From the IMG/VR virus record IMGVR_UViG_3300006793_000320, positions 1 to 22,238 of that record: a DNA stretch of 22,238 nucleotides. One strand, given 5' to 3'. The DNA is from a virus. Made by a program: the position numbers and the translations under genes. Below, piece by piece: positions 7,401 to 14,346 of this stretch (its first letter is position 1; every line of letters begins with the position of its first letter). Under the pieces are notes generated by a model that worked only from the letters and a program-made list of their open reading frames with translations, ran no database searches and was not told the DNA's origin.

Positions 7401-7943
7401 ATCACGAGTATAAAGGTCATGTTGGCTCTCAATAGGCAGGCCTAGATAATTGACAACTGACATCTCACTGGTTGGGACCTTTGCTTTAGCCTTTTCATTT
7501 TCAGCCATGATTGGCAGTTGCTCAATAGAACGCATGATGTGATGAACATATTCAGGGTCTCCATGTGCCGCACCATGCAATAGAGGGTGGCTATTTGATT
7601 TCATGCCAAAGGGATGGTGTTCACCAAATGGGTTATCCTCCTTCGCCTGTGGCCAGTCTTGAGTATAATCGGTTGTAACCTTTGCATGACCTGAAAGGTA
7701 ATTCTTGAGGTTTTCAGGGATTACCATGCTAGTGGCCGAGACTGGGCTATTCAAATCACGCATCGAATATGCCGGTGTCGATTCAGCCACGGCTAATGTC
7801 GAAGCCAAAGCCTCATCTTCAGGCGTGGGCATACCCCCCTGCATTGCTTCGGTATAGGAGGGAATGTCAACATCCTTCAACAAAAGTATTGACAGGACGG
7901 TATCGGTTCTTTTGAGAATCAACTCTTCCTGTTCTTTAGACAT
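4458..7943 (-). CDS. Large virion-module protein with degenerate DNA-ligase-like domain
   Basis: A 1161-residue protein, with AAGGGGG before its ATG. Residues 1-650 are His/Met/Trp-rich with no recognised domain. Residues about 670-835 follow the order of an ATP-dependent DNA ligase nucleotidyltransferase domain: 'YDLDDL' lead-in, EWVVQKMPEGKRMLVKKEG (motif I region, Lys699), 'TVDAYV' (motif III, 736-741), 'VVDLLVHKGTDLHMEPLEDR' (IIIa, 748-767), TGLLIRDATSTF (IV, 807-818) and PKWVHF (V). Key acidic and lysine residues of motifs III-V are replaced, and motif I carries an extra residue, so activity is unlikely. Residues 845-905 may be an OB-like beta module. A Gly/Ala repeat (911-928), a basic patch KRKKPRKR and an acidic tail follow. 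The N-terminus has LILKR (8-12) and LLLKD (20-24). An internal or minor virion role is inferred from position. Confidence 0.8.
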   Translation of the reverse strand: MSKEQEELILKRTDTVLSILLLKDVDIPSYTEAMQGGMPTPEDEALASTLAVAESTPAYSMRDLNSPVSATSMVIPENLKNYLSGHAKVTTDYTQDWPQAKEDNPFGEHHPFGMKSNSHPLLHGAAHGDPEYVHHIMRSIEQLPIMAENEKAKAKVPTSEMSVVNYLGLPIESQHDLYTRDRNRNSFLSDEEYHDNKRQELSTSFGMLPQLFGLEWITEGQRSNFMDLMGQMAMTEEGSPDAKRIENQFQEKAGISWGRALRNWRERFKPMSSWWQRSPDRHGPTEPHPGGDLQHYMSPWVSSESGIEPSMNYHHWEPYQYWGGVGRSIDSLDSILSQSYPDIFNGGWMNKHLINHDLEEAGSFNQGGTHFPSAVNQMEPDHPGRAALGSTFDPDNDYQKRLAMYSAASNRLHEHPSELSGGRIDVPDDALMMSSLGRALAAQTDMGGPRTGYGREEHPFSTDDYWSHHNEHFRASNSHMSRVMQQHAQKVIAQFGPQVLNPMGSDDEMMHTICRGNLQQIAAAANHSLLRMQMGESYKTLAPNAEMSSTMGSVGPVSPDSHAIVPPTYVSGDTDAWGHDMPATLTWRYDPEQQGYAYNIADAPFNILQRTAHADLVRAISPALMGPMSKLSPKTKDINAISSVDQSGYAPLQTGSLRKADDYEPTGVFETMIKPAHTVYDLDDLSTIKGFSGEWVVQKMPEGKRMLVKKEGKRVDPIDLPSKVKKALKERKGDFTVDAYVKGDKLNVVDLLVHKGTDLHMEPLEDRLNALRTLYHSDEYLHFPMPNSCITTDEHGLAKAVDELGGTGLLIRDATSTFIKGKEMHPKWVHFADEEIAKTVPYGPLPEVMVKGQDIILEYPGLLEPVIVKGQFNGRHAMDIDLYRGTTTLVKHARTQLKLWGPVAIALLKEGAAGGGGAGAGAGAGGAGTVSSTTGGTHSAIHSAPSKRKKPRKRVNTEDDLILRAPELLDDSGDREEKSHMMVHARRALSDAEEAMTSDELCTAVKGLTPKMIEVFGPEYGVERTEEGDKWTVNEAIDDDIIENFVYPRMNGASPDGGAWSGMQADITAPRGPTELTDDDATTIGALSNLNDEEPEEEVEQPYHLQISMDPQKDGPASIDIEMGRAKLSYPLRTPQAQATEEEVRTKVEATDQLEEDELLA
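5168..5191. repeat. Four tandem copies of CACCAG within a coding region
   Basis: The hexamer encodes the alternating Gly-Ala linker (about residues 911-928) of the 1161-residue protein. It separates the ligase-like/beta module from the basic and acidic C-terminal tail and is likely a flexible spacer; such repeats expand and contract by slippage. Confidence 0.8.
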
Positions 7944-7957
7944 TCAAAAACCCCCTT

Positions 7958-8413
7958 TCACAGGCGGTTCTCAATTTGTTTGAGCAATGCCTCTATTTCA
8001 TTGATGACTTGAATATCTCCGGCATCAGCGTTTTTCTTGATCATTGTCAACTTAGACATTTTATCCTCAACAGAATCTCGATACATCCCTTTGGTGGTTC
8101 CGCCATCATTCATGTGCATGTGCAATGATGAGCCTTTTACATCGTATCCGGTTTGATATGATGCGGGCATTGAATATACCTCGCTAATTGGTTTTGATGC
8201 CGGTGCTGAATCTGAAAAATGTGGGTAAACTTGGTTGGTTGTATAACCCGCCGCCGCTTGAACGGGAACGCCACCAGCGTGGTCCATAAAAGTAGGAACA
8301 GCATTATCGCCGGTTGGGTCCTGCTGATATTTCAAAAGGTCTAACTCCATGGTTAGGATGTCTTTCAATAAACTGCCTTCGGGGGTATTGGAGGGGTCGT
8401 GCCATTCAATCAT
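7958..8413 (-). CDS. Hypothetical small protein of the portal-protease interval
   Basis: A 151-residue protein beginning MIEWHDPSNTPEG. The start is placed at ATG 8413 because GGTGAT lies seven bases upstream and the ATG overlaps the TGA of the preceding gene by four bases (ATGA); an in-frame GTG at 8446 would add 11 residues but has no comparable site. Residues 14-30 form a Leu-rich helix, the middle is Pro/Ser/His-rich and probably disordered, and residues 115-151 are a charged amphipathic helix (VINEIEALLKQIENRL at the end). I recognise no family. Translational coupling to its neighbours indicates co-production with the portal and other virion components. Confidence 0.7.
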   Translation of the reverse strand: MIEWHDPSNTPEGSLLKDILTMELDLLKYQQDPTGDNAVPTFMDHAGGVPVQAAAGYTTNQVYPHFSDSAPASKPISEVYSMPASYQTGYDVKGSSLHMHMNDGGTTKGMYRDSVEDKMSKLTMIKKNADAGDIQVINEIEALLKQIENRL

Positions 8414-8748
8414 TGTCGCATCACCGTCTGTTCTGCTTGCTTCCACTCTTCTAATTCATCGTGTCTCGATTGCTTTTGAAAAGTGTCCCCAGTCCCATTA
8501 AATGGTCCTGAAAAGGATTGAGAATTGTCAGATACATCCCTTTGTAGGGGGTCGTAGGCCTCATCAGCCATTGGAGTTATTACTTTCAACCACCCTGCTT
8601 TCTTCATCATGGTTTCAGGGTCATCGAGAGATTTGGTTAGCATGGTGTTCTGTGTTTCTAATGAGACCACACGCTGGCGCAATTCCTTGATTTCAGTGAC
8701 CATCTCTTTCATCAGGTCGATCTTGGCTTGCTCCTGTTCGTCACTCAT
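8410..8748 (-). CDS. Hypothetical coiled-coil protein
   Basis: A 112-residue protein with a TGTGAT site before its ATG. Residues 4-45 (KEMVTEIKELRQRVVSLETQ) have clear heptad spacing of Leu/Ile/Val and should form a coiled coil. The C-terminal half is polar and Gln/Asp-rich. It lies six bases after the Met/Pro-rich gene and overlaps the next gene by four bases. It may be an oligomeric assembly factor or a minor head protein, but no motif identifies it. Confidence 0.7.
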   Translation of the reverse strand: MSDEQEQAKIDLMKEMVTEIKELRQRVVSLETQNTMLTKSLDDPETMMKKAGWLKVITPMADEAYDPLQRDVSDNSQSFSGPFNGTGDTFQKQSRHDELEEWKQAEQTVMRQ

Positions 8749-8754
8749 TTCAAA

Positions 8755-9276
8755 TCACATCGCTTGAGAGGGGTTCATAGTTGCCGCATCTTGTGGTGGC
8801 ATTGGTTGAGGCATATTCATTGGGTCTTGTTGCATTGATGCCGCCGCCATTGGGTCATTTACAGGTGGTCCGTGTTGACCTAGTGATGCGTGCATCTCCT
8901 TTATCATGGCTAAATCCTGCAATAGGCTCAATTGCTTTTGCCTCATTTTTTCAACATCACCCTGCATTGCTAAAGTGGGTTCAGGGGCAATGCCTGTTGC
9001 TCGACTTTGTGAAAGTAATTGTCCAACACTAGCAAACATGTCAGCGAGGCCTTGAATGCCCGAATCCATTTCATCAAGCATACTTCCTATTGCCGATTTA
9101 GGAGGTGCGGGTGGCATACCCATTCCCGGCATACCCGCTTCCATTCCCGGCATTTGACCGGCTGGTGAAGGCATTGGAGGCATCATAGCCTGCTTGATGA
9201 TCAAGCCGTTGTATGCTTCGCCTTCATGACGGAATCTAGGAGATACCGCTTTACTGTTGCCTTCATCCCAATACAT
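8755..9276 (-). CDS. Hypothetical Met/Pro/Gly-rich protein
   Basis: A 173-residue protein. Residues 25-30 are LIIKQA, a variant of the hydrophobic-Lys motif found near the N-termini of other proteins here. Residues 31-58 are an unusual Met-Pro-Gly stretch (several GMPGM units), residues 60-130 are helical (IGSMLDEMDSGIQGLADMF, then a Leu/Met heptad segment), and the tail from 140 is again Met/Pro/Gln-rich. The ribosome binding site is GAGG, directly after the stop of the preceding gene. Low complexity and lack of motifs prevent a functional call; the neighbours imply a virion or assembly role. Confidence 0.7.
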   Translation of the reverse strand: MYWDEGNSKAVSPRFRHEGEAYNGLIIKQAMMPPMPSPAGQMPGMEAGMPGMGMPPAPPKSAIGSMLDEMDSGIQGLADMFASVGQLLSQSRATGIAPEPTLAMQGDVEKMRQKQLSLLQDLAMIKEMHASLGQHGPPVNDPMAAASMQQDPMNMPQPMPPQDAATMNPSQAM

Positions 9277-9286
9277 TCTAAACGCC

Positions 9287-9652
9287 TCAAAATACTCGGT
9301 GTGGTCGCATTATTGTTGTTGAGCGGCCTTTGCGTGAAACACCAGTCACTTGTTGGTCTTGGGTTCCATCGTAATCTGAATCTGTTGCTTTGAATTGGTA
9401 TAGATTGCCAGCCGACTTTTGAAGTTGGCTAGAATCTGTTGCCGAGGTAAAGGATTTGGCGAGTCGGTCATGTAGGTCGAGGTCAGATTTCAATTGCGAA
9501 AGTGCGTTTTGAGCCGCCTCTAAATGCTTGGCAATATCATCACGATTGTTGTGCTGTATTGCTGTTTGCATTGCTTCTAGTTGCGCTTGCGCTCGACGGG
9601 CCATAGGGTCCATCTTCGTAATAATTCCAAAATCTCCAATCGTTTCGCTCAT
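9287..9652 (-). CDS. Hypothetical helical protein following the portal gene
   Basis: A 121-residue protein beginning MSETIGDFGIITK. ATG 9652 is preferred because GGAGTGG lies at suitable spacing; GTG 9661 is the alternative. Residues 15-75 are two or three amphipathic helices (ARRAQAQLEAMQTAIQ, then LEAAQNALSQLKSDLDLHD), followed by a disordered basic tail ending RPHRVF. FKATDSD near residue 90 resembles the hydrophobic-Lys-Ala sites discussed for other proteins. It lies directly downstream of the portal gene, where small head-assembly proteins are often encoded. Family not recognised. Confidence 0.68.
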   Translation of the reverse strand: MSETIGDFGIITKMDPMARRAQAQLEAMQTAIQHNNRDDIAKHLEAAQNALSQLKSDLDLHDRLAKSFTSATDSSQLQKSAGNLYQFKATDSDYDGTQDQQVTGVSRKGRSTTIMRPHRVF

Positions 9653-9685
9653 CTCGACCACTCCATCCCATGCATAGGTTGCGTA

Positions 9686-11518
9686 TTATCGTTGCCCCTT
9701 TGAACCGGCTCTCCGCTCGATTTGTTTGATTCTATCGTCAACCGCCCTCTCGCTCGATGACTTCATGTCTCTTTTGTCTCCCTTAGTGGATGACAAAGCC
9801 GCCTCACCGTCAACTCGTTTGATGTGGTCGGGGGATTGACCGCCGCCTGCTCTATCGCCCATTTGACTGTCGCCAATGGTTCTCAAAGAAGGGAGGTCAT
9901 TCGCCGCATTTACCGCCGCTGATTCAGGGATTACCATTGAACCCCCTCTATTCGGTGTAAACTCGGTTCGCTTGAATAACATTTCAGGGGTAATCTCCAA
10001 CTGTTCAACACTGGTCTGAACCGGACCTCCACCCTGCTGTCCACCCTGCTGTCCACCCTGCTGTTCAGCCGCCGCCGCTTGTTGAGCCGCCGCTACTTCT
10101 TGAGGGTCAGGTTGCTTGTAATCAAACTCTAGCATTTGGTTGTCCGTGCCGTCTCTTAGGTTAGCATCGAAACCTGCCTGCTTCATTTGCATCATGTTTC
10201 TAATCGCCATTTCATCTCGGCGTAGCGTCATGATTTCATCCTCTTCTTCGTGTGGACTCAAAGTCAAGGTCCACTCGCTGATCGTAAATGCCTCCATCAA
10301 TGCGGGGAATAGAACCGTATTGTAAATGGATTGCGAATAAGCAACTGACCTGTTACTGACCACGATTTGCATACCTTCATTGTTTAAGCCTCCACCTGAA
10401 ACATCGTTCATGAATACATTTGAAACACCAAAGAATGCGGCTATTCGCTGACGGATGTCATCCTTGATTGGGATATACTGCAACTCTTCTAAAGTGTCCA
10501 TCATACGGACATATTCAAGACCGCCTCTTCCTGATTCGGTTTCAACACCAACAGTCGGAATGTAATTTGGGTCTCTTTCAAGATGCTCTTGGATATTGCG
10601 TGCTGTTCTCTCAACTGTTTCAAGGTTCGATGATTTGATGACCATCACACCACGAGGCATCCTTCGCTTCTGATATGCGGAATAGACATAGTTGTCCATT
10701 GCGATTAAGGTGTTTACCTGCCTCCACATTGTAGCAATTGGGCTACGGCCATAGAGTTTAGAAGGAGACCATTTACTTACATGAATGATTTCGTCATCAG
10801 TGTAAACTTGACCTGAACCGACTCCTGCTAGGTTCATGTAATGAATCGGGACAACGGCCATTCCTGTTTTAGGACACTTCGCATCTTTGTCAGTGGTTCT
10901 AAAGGACCGATCAACAAGACTGGTGAATTGACGGCCACCACGAACACCACGCTTATCTGAAACAATACGCATGAAAATAGGGTCGGCACGAGTAACCTCT
11001 TTGATTCGATAAAATTGAGGTTTCTTAGTCGCAGGGTCAATGAAGTATTCCTTTGTCAAAACAATATATGCGTCATCAACAATGTTCAAATCCATTTCGA
11101 TTTCACGAAGGACTTCAATGAATGACTGCTTCATTCGGTTACTATCGTTAAGAATCAAGTCGGCGTATTCAAGTTGCTCTTTATCGGGGGGCCTGACCTC
11201 GCCCCCGCACATTTCACAGGACTCAACCTGTTGCTGATATTGTTCATCACATTCCCTGCATTTAACAACAAACTTTGGCTTCCATGCCCAGCCTTTTCTG
11301 AATGTTTCAACATTCAAATGATTTAGAATTGAGCGAAGGACTACACACTCGTATGCCGCCGCATAGAGAGCGGGGATTGTAATTCCTTGAAGCAAAGGTG
11401 GTTCCTGAACACCACTTGTAAACAGCGGCATGGCAGGGACCGGCGTGGTATGGCGTTCCATGTCAACGCCAATAGCCGAGAATAACCTTTGCATACGCTT
11501 TGAGTTTTCATTGGCCAT
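9686..11518 (-). CDS. Portal protein with N-terminal zinc ribbon
   Basis: A 610-residue protein starting MANENSKRMQ, with GGAGG nine bases before ATG 11518. Portal hallmarks are a clip/wing/stem-like layout, the segment 'YGRSPIATMWRQVNTLIAMDNY' (a typical portal signature near the middle), 'IKDDIRQRIAAFFGVSNVF' and a following helix. Portals form the dodecameric DNA channel at one capsid vertex and dock the terminase during packaging. Cys87, Cys90, Cys101 and Cys104 form a CxxC-x10-CxxC zinc ribbon near the N-terminus. The C-terminus has an Ala/Gln-rich linker with QQGG repeats, then a polar tail. The start overlaps the end of the preceding gene by 11 bases. Length is within the upper range for portals. 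Confidence 0.87.
   Translation of the reverse strand: MANENSKRMQRLFSAIGVDMERHTTPVPAMPLFTSGVQEPPLLQGITIPALYAAAYECVVLRSILNHLNVETFRKGWAWKPKFVVKCRECDEQYQQQVESCEMCGGEVRPPDKEQLEYADLILNDSNRMKQSFIEVLREIEMDLNIVDDAYIVLTKEYFIDPATKKPQFYRIKEVTRADPIFMRIVSDKRGVRGGRQFTSLVDRSFRTTDKDAKCPKTGMAVVPIHYMNLAGVGSGQVYTDDEIIHVSKWSPSKLYGRSPIATMWRQVNTLIAMDNYVYSAYQKRRMPRGVMVIKSSNLETVERTARNIQEHLERDPNYIPTVGVETESGRGGLEYVRMMDTLEELQYIPIKDDIRQRIAAFFGVSNVFMNDVSGGGLNNEGMQIVVSNRSVAYSQSIYNTVLFPALMEAFTISEWTLTLSPHEEEDEIMTLRRDEMAIRNMMQMKQAGFDANLRDGTDNQMLEFDYKQPDPQEVAAAQQAAAAEQQGGQQGGQQGGGPVQTSVEQLEITPEMLFKRTEFTPNRGGSMVIPESAAVNAANDLPSLRTIGDSQMGDRAGGGQSPDHIKRVDGEAALSSTKGDKRDMKSSSERAVDDRIKQIERRAGSKGQR
10029..10064. repeat. Three perfect 12-base tandem repeats in the portal gene
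   Basis: CCACCCTGCTGT is repeated three times exactly and encodes the GQQGGQQGG linker of the portal C-terminal region. The copies have no spacers, so this is a coding minisatellite and not a CRISPR array. Confidence 0.9.
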
Positions 11519-12938
11519 CAGCAACAACCTCCTTTAGAACCTGATCGAATGTCTCAATGGACCAATTCCATGCTTTCATCATTTCCATTTGTTTCGTGGG
11601 CAATGCGTAATTGAATGCTAAAACTTTCTGTGCGTTTTCATCGCCGTCTAAGGATTTCTTCATAATGACCGCATCCTGCTTCTTTTCGTTCATCGAAGGT
11701 ATTGCCCATTCTAAGGCTTTACGGACAGCAAAGTCCCCCTCAATAATCAAAGATGAACCCTCCGCCCTAACATTCCTGACACCCATCTCACTCTTAACAG
11801 CGTTGGCATAGGACGGGGCGTTCAGACTAGAAAATTGCATTGTAAGCCGTGGTTCACCACGAGGTCCAATGCCTAATTCTCCGCTAGTGTCTAGCAATGA
11901 ACCGACGAGCCTGCCAACATTCTTGATTAGAATATCAGGACGGTCTATGTCATAAAACAAACTTCTTTCATCGGCTCTTGTTCCTTGGCCCGCCGTGATT
12001 ATATCAAACAAAAAACCATGAGATTTGATGAGTTTTGCTATTTCTTTAGAAGGAGATGATACTCCATATGACTGTAAGGTTTGAGCATTCATCGGACCTC
12101 TTTCATACATCACACTCGCACACCGCTCTAAAACTGCATTTTCACGAGATGAAAGCCTTGATGATTTATCAATTCGATTCCGCCATATGTTATGCGCTCG
12201 TTCCTTTTGAGCGTCATCGCTAGAAGATGTCCAAGCCTTGACTAATTGTAAAAACGGTATTTTTAGACGGTCAAGGTTCTTGTTTAACTGTTCATAGTCC
12301 TTATCATTCAATGGCAATTCATTTACAATATCGGGGTTTACTCCCTCGTAATACTTGACAATGGCTTTTCGTTCTTCGATAATTAGTGGTTGCATTGACT
12401 CTAGTGCGTCAAACCTCTCGGCTTTGATCAGAATATCTGTAACCTTTGCACTACTCATGCCAAAGTTATCCTGAAAGTAAGAGCGTGTTATTGGCACTTC
12501 GGCTTGAAGAGGAGGAGGTGCTTCAACCCCGTCCGACTCTCCCGGTGCAGACCCGCTCAAATTATTTTTCATACCCCTTACTCCGACATCGGTCCGAGGA
12601 CCGCCTAGATTCTCCGGTTCTATTGAATCCAATAATGCTTGTCCATCATCAACCGGCTCACCCGGCATTTCAGGTTCAGGCGTTGGGATGTCATCAATGA
12701 CTGGCTGTTCAACCGTTGCTTCTTGTTCCTCGGCGGTTGCTAATTCCTCTTCGGCTTGTCGCTGTTCAGAAGAAGTGTCCTTGACTTTTTTTCTTGCTTC
12801 ATTCAGCAATGCGCTACCCATACCCGCCACCTGTTGACCACGGCCATAGGGGTTATCCTGTCGCTGATTAGGATTAAACTTCAATATAGAATCAACAATA
12901 CATTCGACTCCGATTACTGCTTCTATTCGATCACGCAC
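11508..12938 (-). CDS. Protein with winged-helix and degenerate LAGLIDADG-like domain
   Basis: A 476-residue protein between terminase and portal. The GTG at 12938 is preferred because GGGGTGG precedes it and it overlaps the terminase stop by 8 bases; ATG 12974 would add 12 residues without a ribosome binding site. Residues 40-145 are acidic, Pro-rich and disordered, and include ALLDSIEPE, a motif shared with the 155-residue protein. Residues 150-265 are helical (with DILIKAERFDALE). Residues 270-330 look like a winged helix (VMYERGPMNAQTLQSYGV, then EIAKLIKSHGFLFDI). Residues 340-427 follow LAGLIDADG homing-endonuclease order: VGSLLDTSGELGI, 'PRLTMQFSS', 'SLIIEGDFAVRKALEWAIPSM' and 'KK'. The catalytic acid of the signature is Ser, so cleavage is unlikely. 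A DNA-binding role in packaging is inferred. Confidence 0.75.
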   Translation of the reverse strand: MRDRIEAVIGVECIVDSILKFNPNQRQDNPYGRGQQVAGMGSALLNEARKKVKDTSSEQRQAEEELATAEEQEATVEQPVIDDIPTPEPEMPGEPVDDGQALLDSIEPENLGGPRTDVGVRGMKNNLSGSAPGESDGVEAPPPLQAEVPITRSYFQDNFGMSSAKVTDILIKAERFDALESMQPLIIEERKAIVKYYEGVNPDIVNELPLNDKDYEQLNKNLDRLKIPFLQLVKAWTSSSDDAQKERAHNIWRNRIDKSSRLSSRENAVLERCASVMYERGPMNAQTLQSYGVSSPSKEIAKLIKSHGFLFDIITAGQGTRADERSLFYDIDRPDILIKNVGRLVGSLLDTSGELGIGPRGEPRLTMQFSSLNAPSYANAVKSEMGVRNVRAEGSSLIIEGDFAVRKALEWAIPSMNEKKQDAVIMKKSLDGDENAQKVLAFNYALPTKQMEMMKAWNWSIETFDQVLKEVVADGQ

Positions 12939-14346
12939 TTTGCCACCCCAGTCTCTTACTCCATGTGTCGGCATCAAGGATTACAATGTTATCCCTATAC
13001 TCTTTTGTTGCTTGAACAGACAAAGCGAGCGCAATGACCATATCGTCGTGTGCGCCTAAACTCTCCATCCTGCCATTCTCAAGCATGGTAAATGTTGACA
13101 ATTCAGTGATAAGGTTGTTCATGTGCCTCAATGTCGAGCCTTGGTCCTTGTAAGGAATCGCTAAATGCCCTTGTTCAAAGTGTAACTGCAATGTATGAAT
13201 TAACGCTTCTTTCTTCATACGGCTCATATTGAACGGTTTGATTGGTAAATCGCTAATCTCTTTTAATACTTGATTGAATGCTACTGCAAAGTTGTTTGTC
13301 TCTAATTCGATAATAACTGGGTTAAATCGTGCATTCAATTCAATGATTTTATCAATCTGACTACTGAAGTCCATCCCCTTTTCATGATGGGTGTGAATCA
13401 CTCTCTTATGCCTGTTCTCATCCATAGCGATGACCATCATGCAGGTGTAATCCGCTTTTCTGTTTGCACTGATAGCAGGGTCCCAGCCAATGTAGTAATT
13501 GAAATGTTCATCGGGGTCGGGGTAATATGAGAGGGATAATGAATCGTCCTTTGCGTTTGCGATCATCTCTTCAGGGAATAGGCTCTCTTCACTGGATAGT
13601 GGTTGACATAGGTATTCACGGGTAAATGCAATAGAAGTCATCTCATTGCGTCTTGAGTTTAATGCGTCTATGTTCCACCGTTCAGGCCATAGGGGGTCGC
13701 CAGTCTTTTCGTTGATTGCCGGATACTCCCTGACTTCATACCCCTTGAGTCCTTTCAATTCAGCATAAAGGTCTGTGAAAGAGAACGGAGTCCCAACTAT
13801 GCACAACTGTGCGGTGTGGTGAAGAACAGGCAATAGTGCGGTGTAAAACCATTGAGCGACGGACTTCAATTGAGTTGCCGCTTCACTGGATAAAATATCG
13901 TCAAGCACTACAATATCAGGGTGCGCTCCACGAACCGCTTTGCCAACAGACATTGCCCGAATAGAAGACTTGTTTGTCATTTTGAACAATTGCTTCGCCC
14001 ATCCACGCTTCGGTTTTAGGTGCTGTAAAGCGGGGGTCATCATAATCAATTCATCCATTTTCGCCATGTGGTCAATGGATTGATGTTGACTGTGTGAAAA
14101 GAATAGGACTTCTGTTCCGGGGTTGTATGCCATTTTCCAAAGAAGGTAAACACGATAGAACACAGACTTGCCGTGGTCTCGTGATGCAATAACGCAGGTT
14201 TTGTTATGTCCCTCCGACATCTCATACCATTCTTTGTGAAAGTGTGCTAACTGAAATCCGCATATGTCTTCAAAGAAGTATTTGAAATCACGGCGACCCA
14301 TCTCATAATCGACTTTTCCGGTTAAGTCGAGCAGGGGGTTACTCAT
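12931..14346 (-). CDS. terL: Terminase large subunit
   Basis: A 471-residue packaging motor protein, normal length for the family. The N-terminal ATPase has a Walker A-like motif SRDHGKS (55-61), Walker B 'DIVVLDD' (144-150) followed by the catalytic-Glu region ILSSE, and the coupling motif VGTPF (184-188). The C-terminal RNase H-like nuclease has Asp289 (GWDPA), Glu347/349 (IIELETNN) and Asp434/435 (GAHDDM), the metal-binding acids that cut concatemeric DNA. It would pump DNA through the portal. The ATG overlaps the preceding TGA by four bases and has GGGGTGAT upstream. No small terminase subunit is recognisable next to it; one of the unknown upstream genes might fill that role. Confidence 0.93.
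   Translation of the reverse strand: MSNPLLDLTGKVDYEMGRRDFKYFFEDICGFQLAHFHKEWYEMSEGHNKTCVIASRDHGKSVFYRVYLLWKMAYNPGTEVLFFSHSQHQSIDHMAKMDELIMMTPALQHLKPKRGWAKQLFKMTNKSSIRAMSVGKAVRGAHPDIVVLDDILSSEAATQLKSVAQWFYTALLPVLHHTAQLCIVGTPFSFTDLYAELKGLKGYEVREYPAINEKTGDPLWPERWNIDALNSRRNEMTSIAFTREYLCQPLSSEESLFPEEMIANAKDDSLSLSYYPDPDEHFNYYIGWDPAISANRKADYTCMMVIAMDENRHKRVIHTHHEKGMDFSSQIDKIIELNARFNPVIIELETNNFAVAFNQVLKEISDLPIKPFNMSRMKKEALIHTLQLHFEQGHLAIPYKDQGSTLRHMNNLITELSTFTMLENGRMESLGAHDDMVIALALSVQATKEYRDNIVILDADTWSKRLGWQSA

Noticed and set aside
4458-7943. Calling the 1161-residue gene a functional DNA ligase
   Set aside because: Only the motif order is preserved; residues needed for adenylation and metal binding in motifs III-V are changed, and motif I is not a clean KxDG. 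The gene lies in the head module.
10029-10064. Tandem repeats as a CRISPR array
   Set aside because: The units are 12 bases long, contiguous without spacers, and encode a Gln/Gly linker in the portal.
11508-12938. Active homing endonuclease or intein
   Set aside because: The signature acid is Ser, only one signature is seen, no splice-junction residues or flanking extein-like sequence are visible, and the gene is coupled in the operon.
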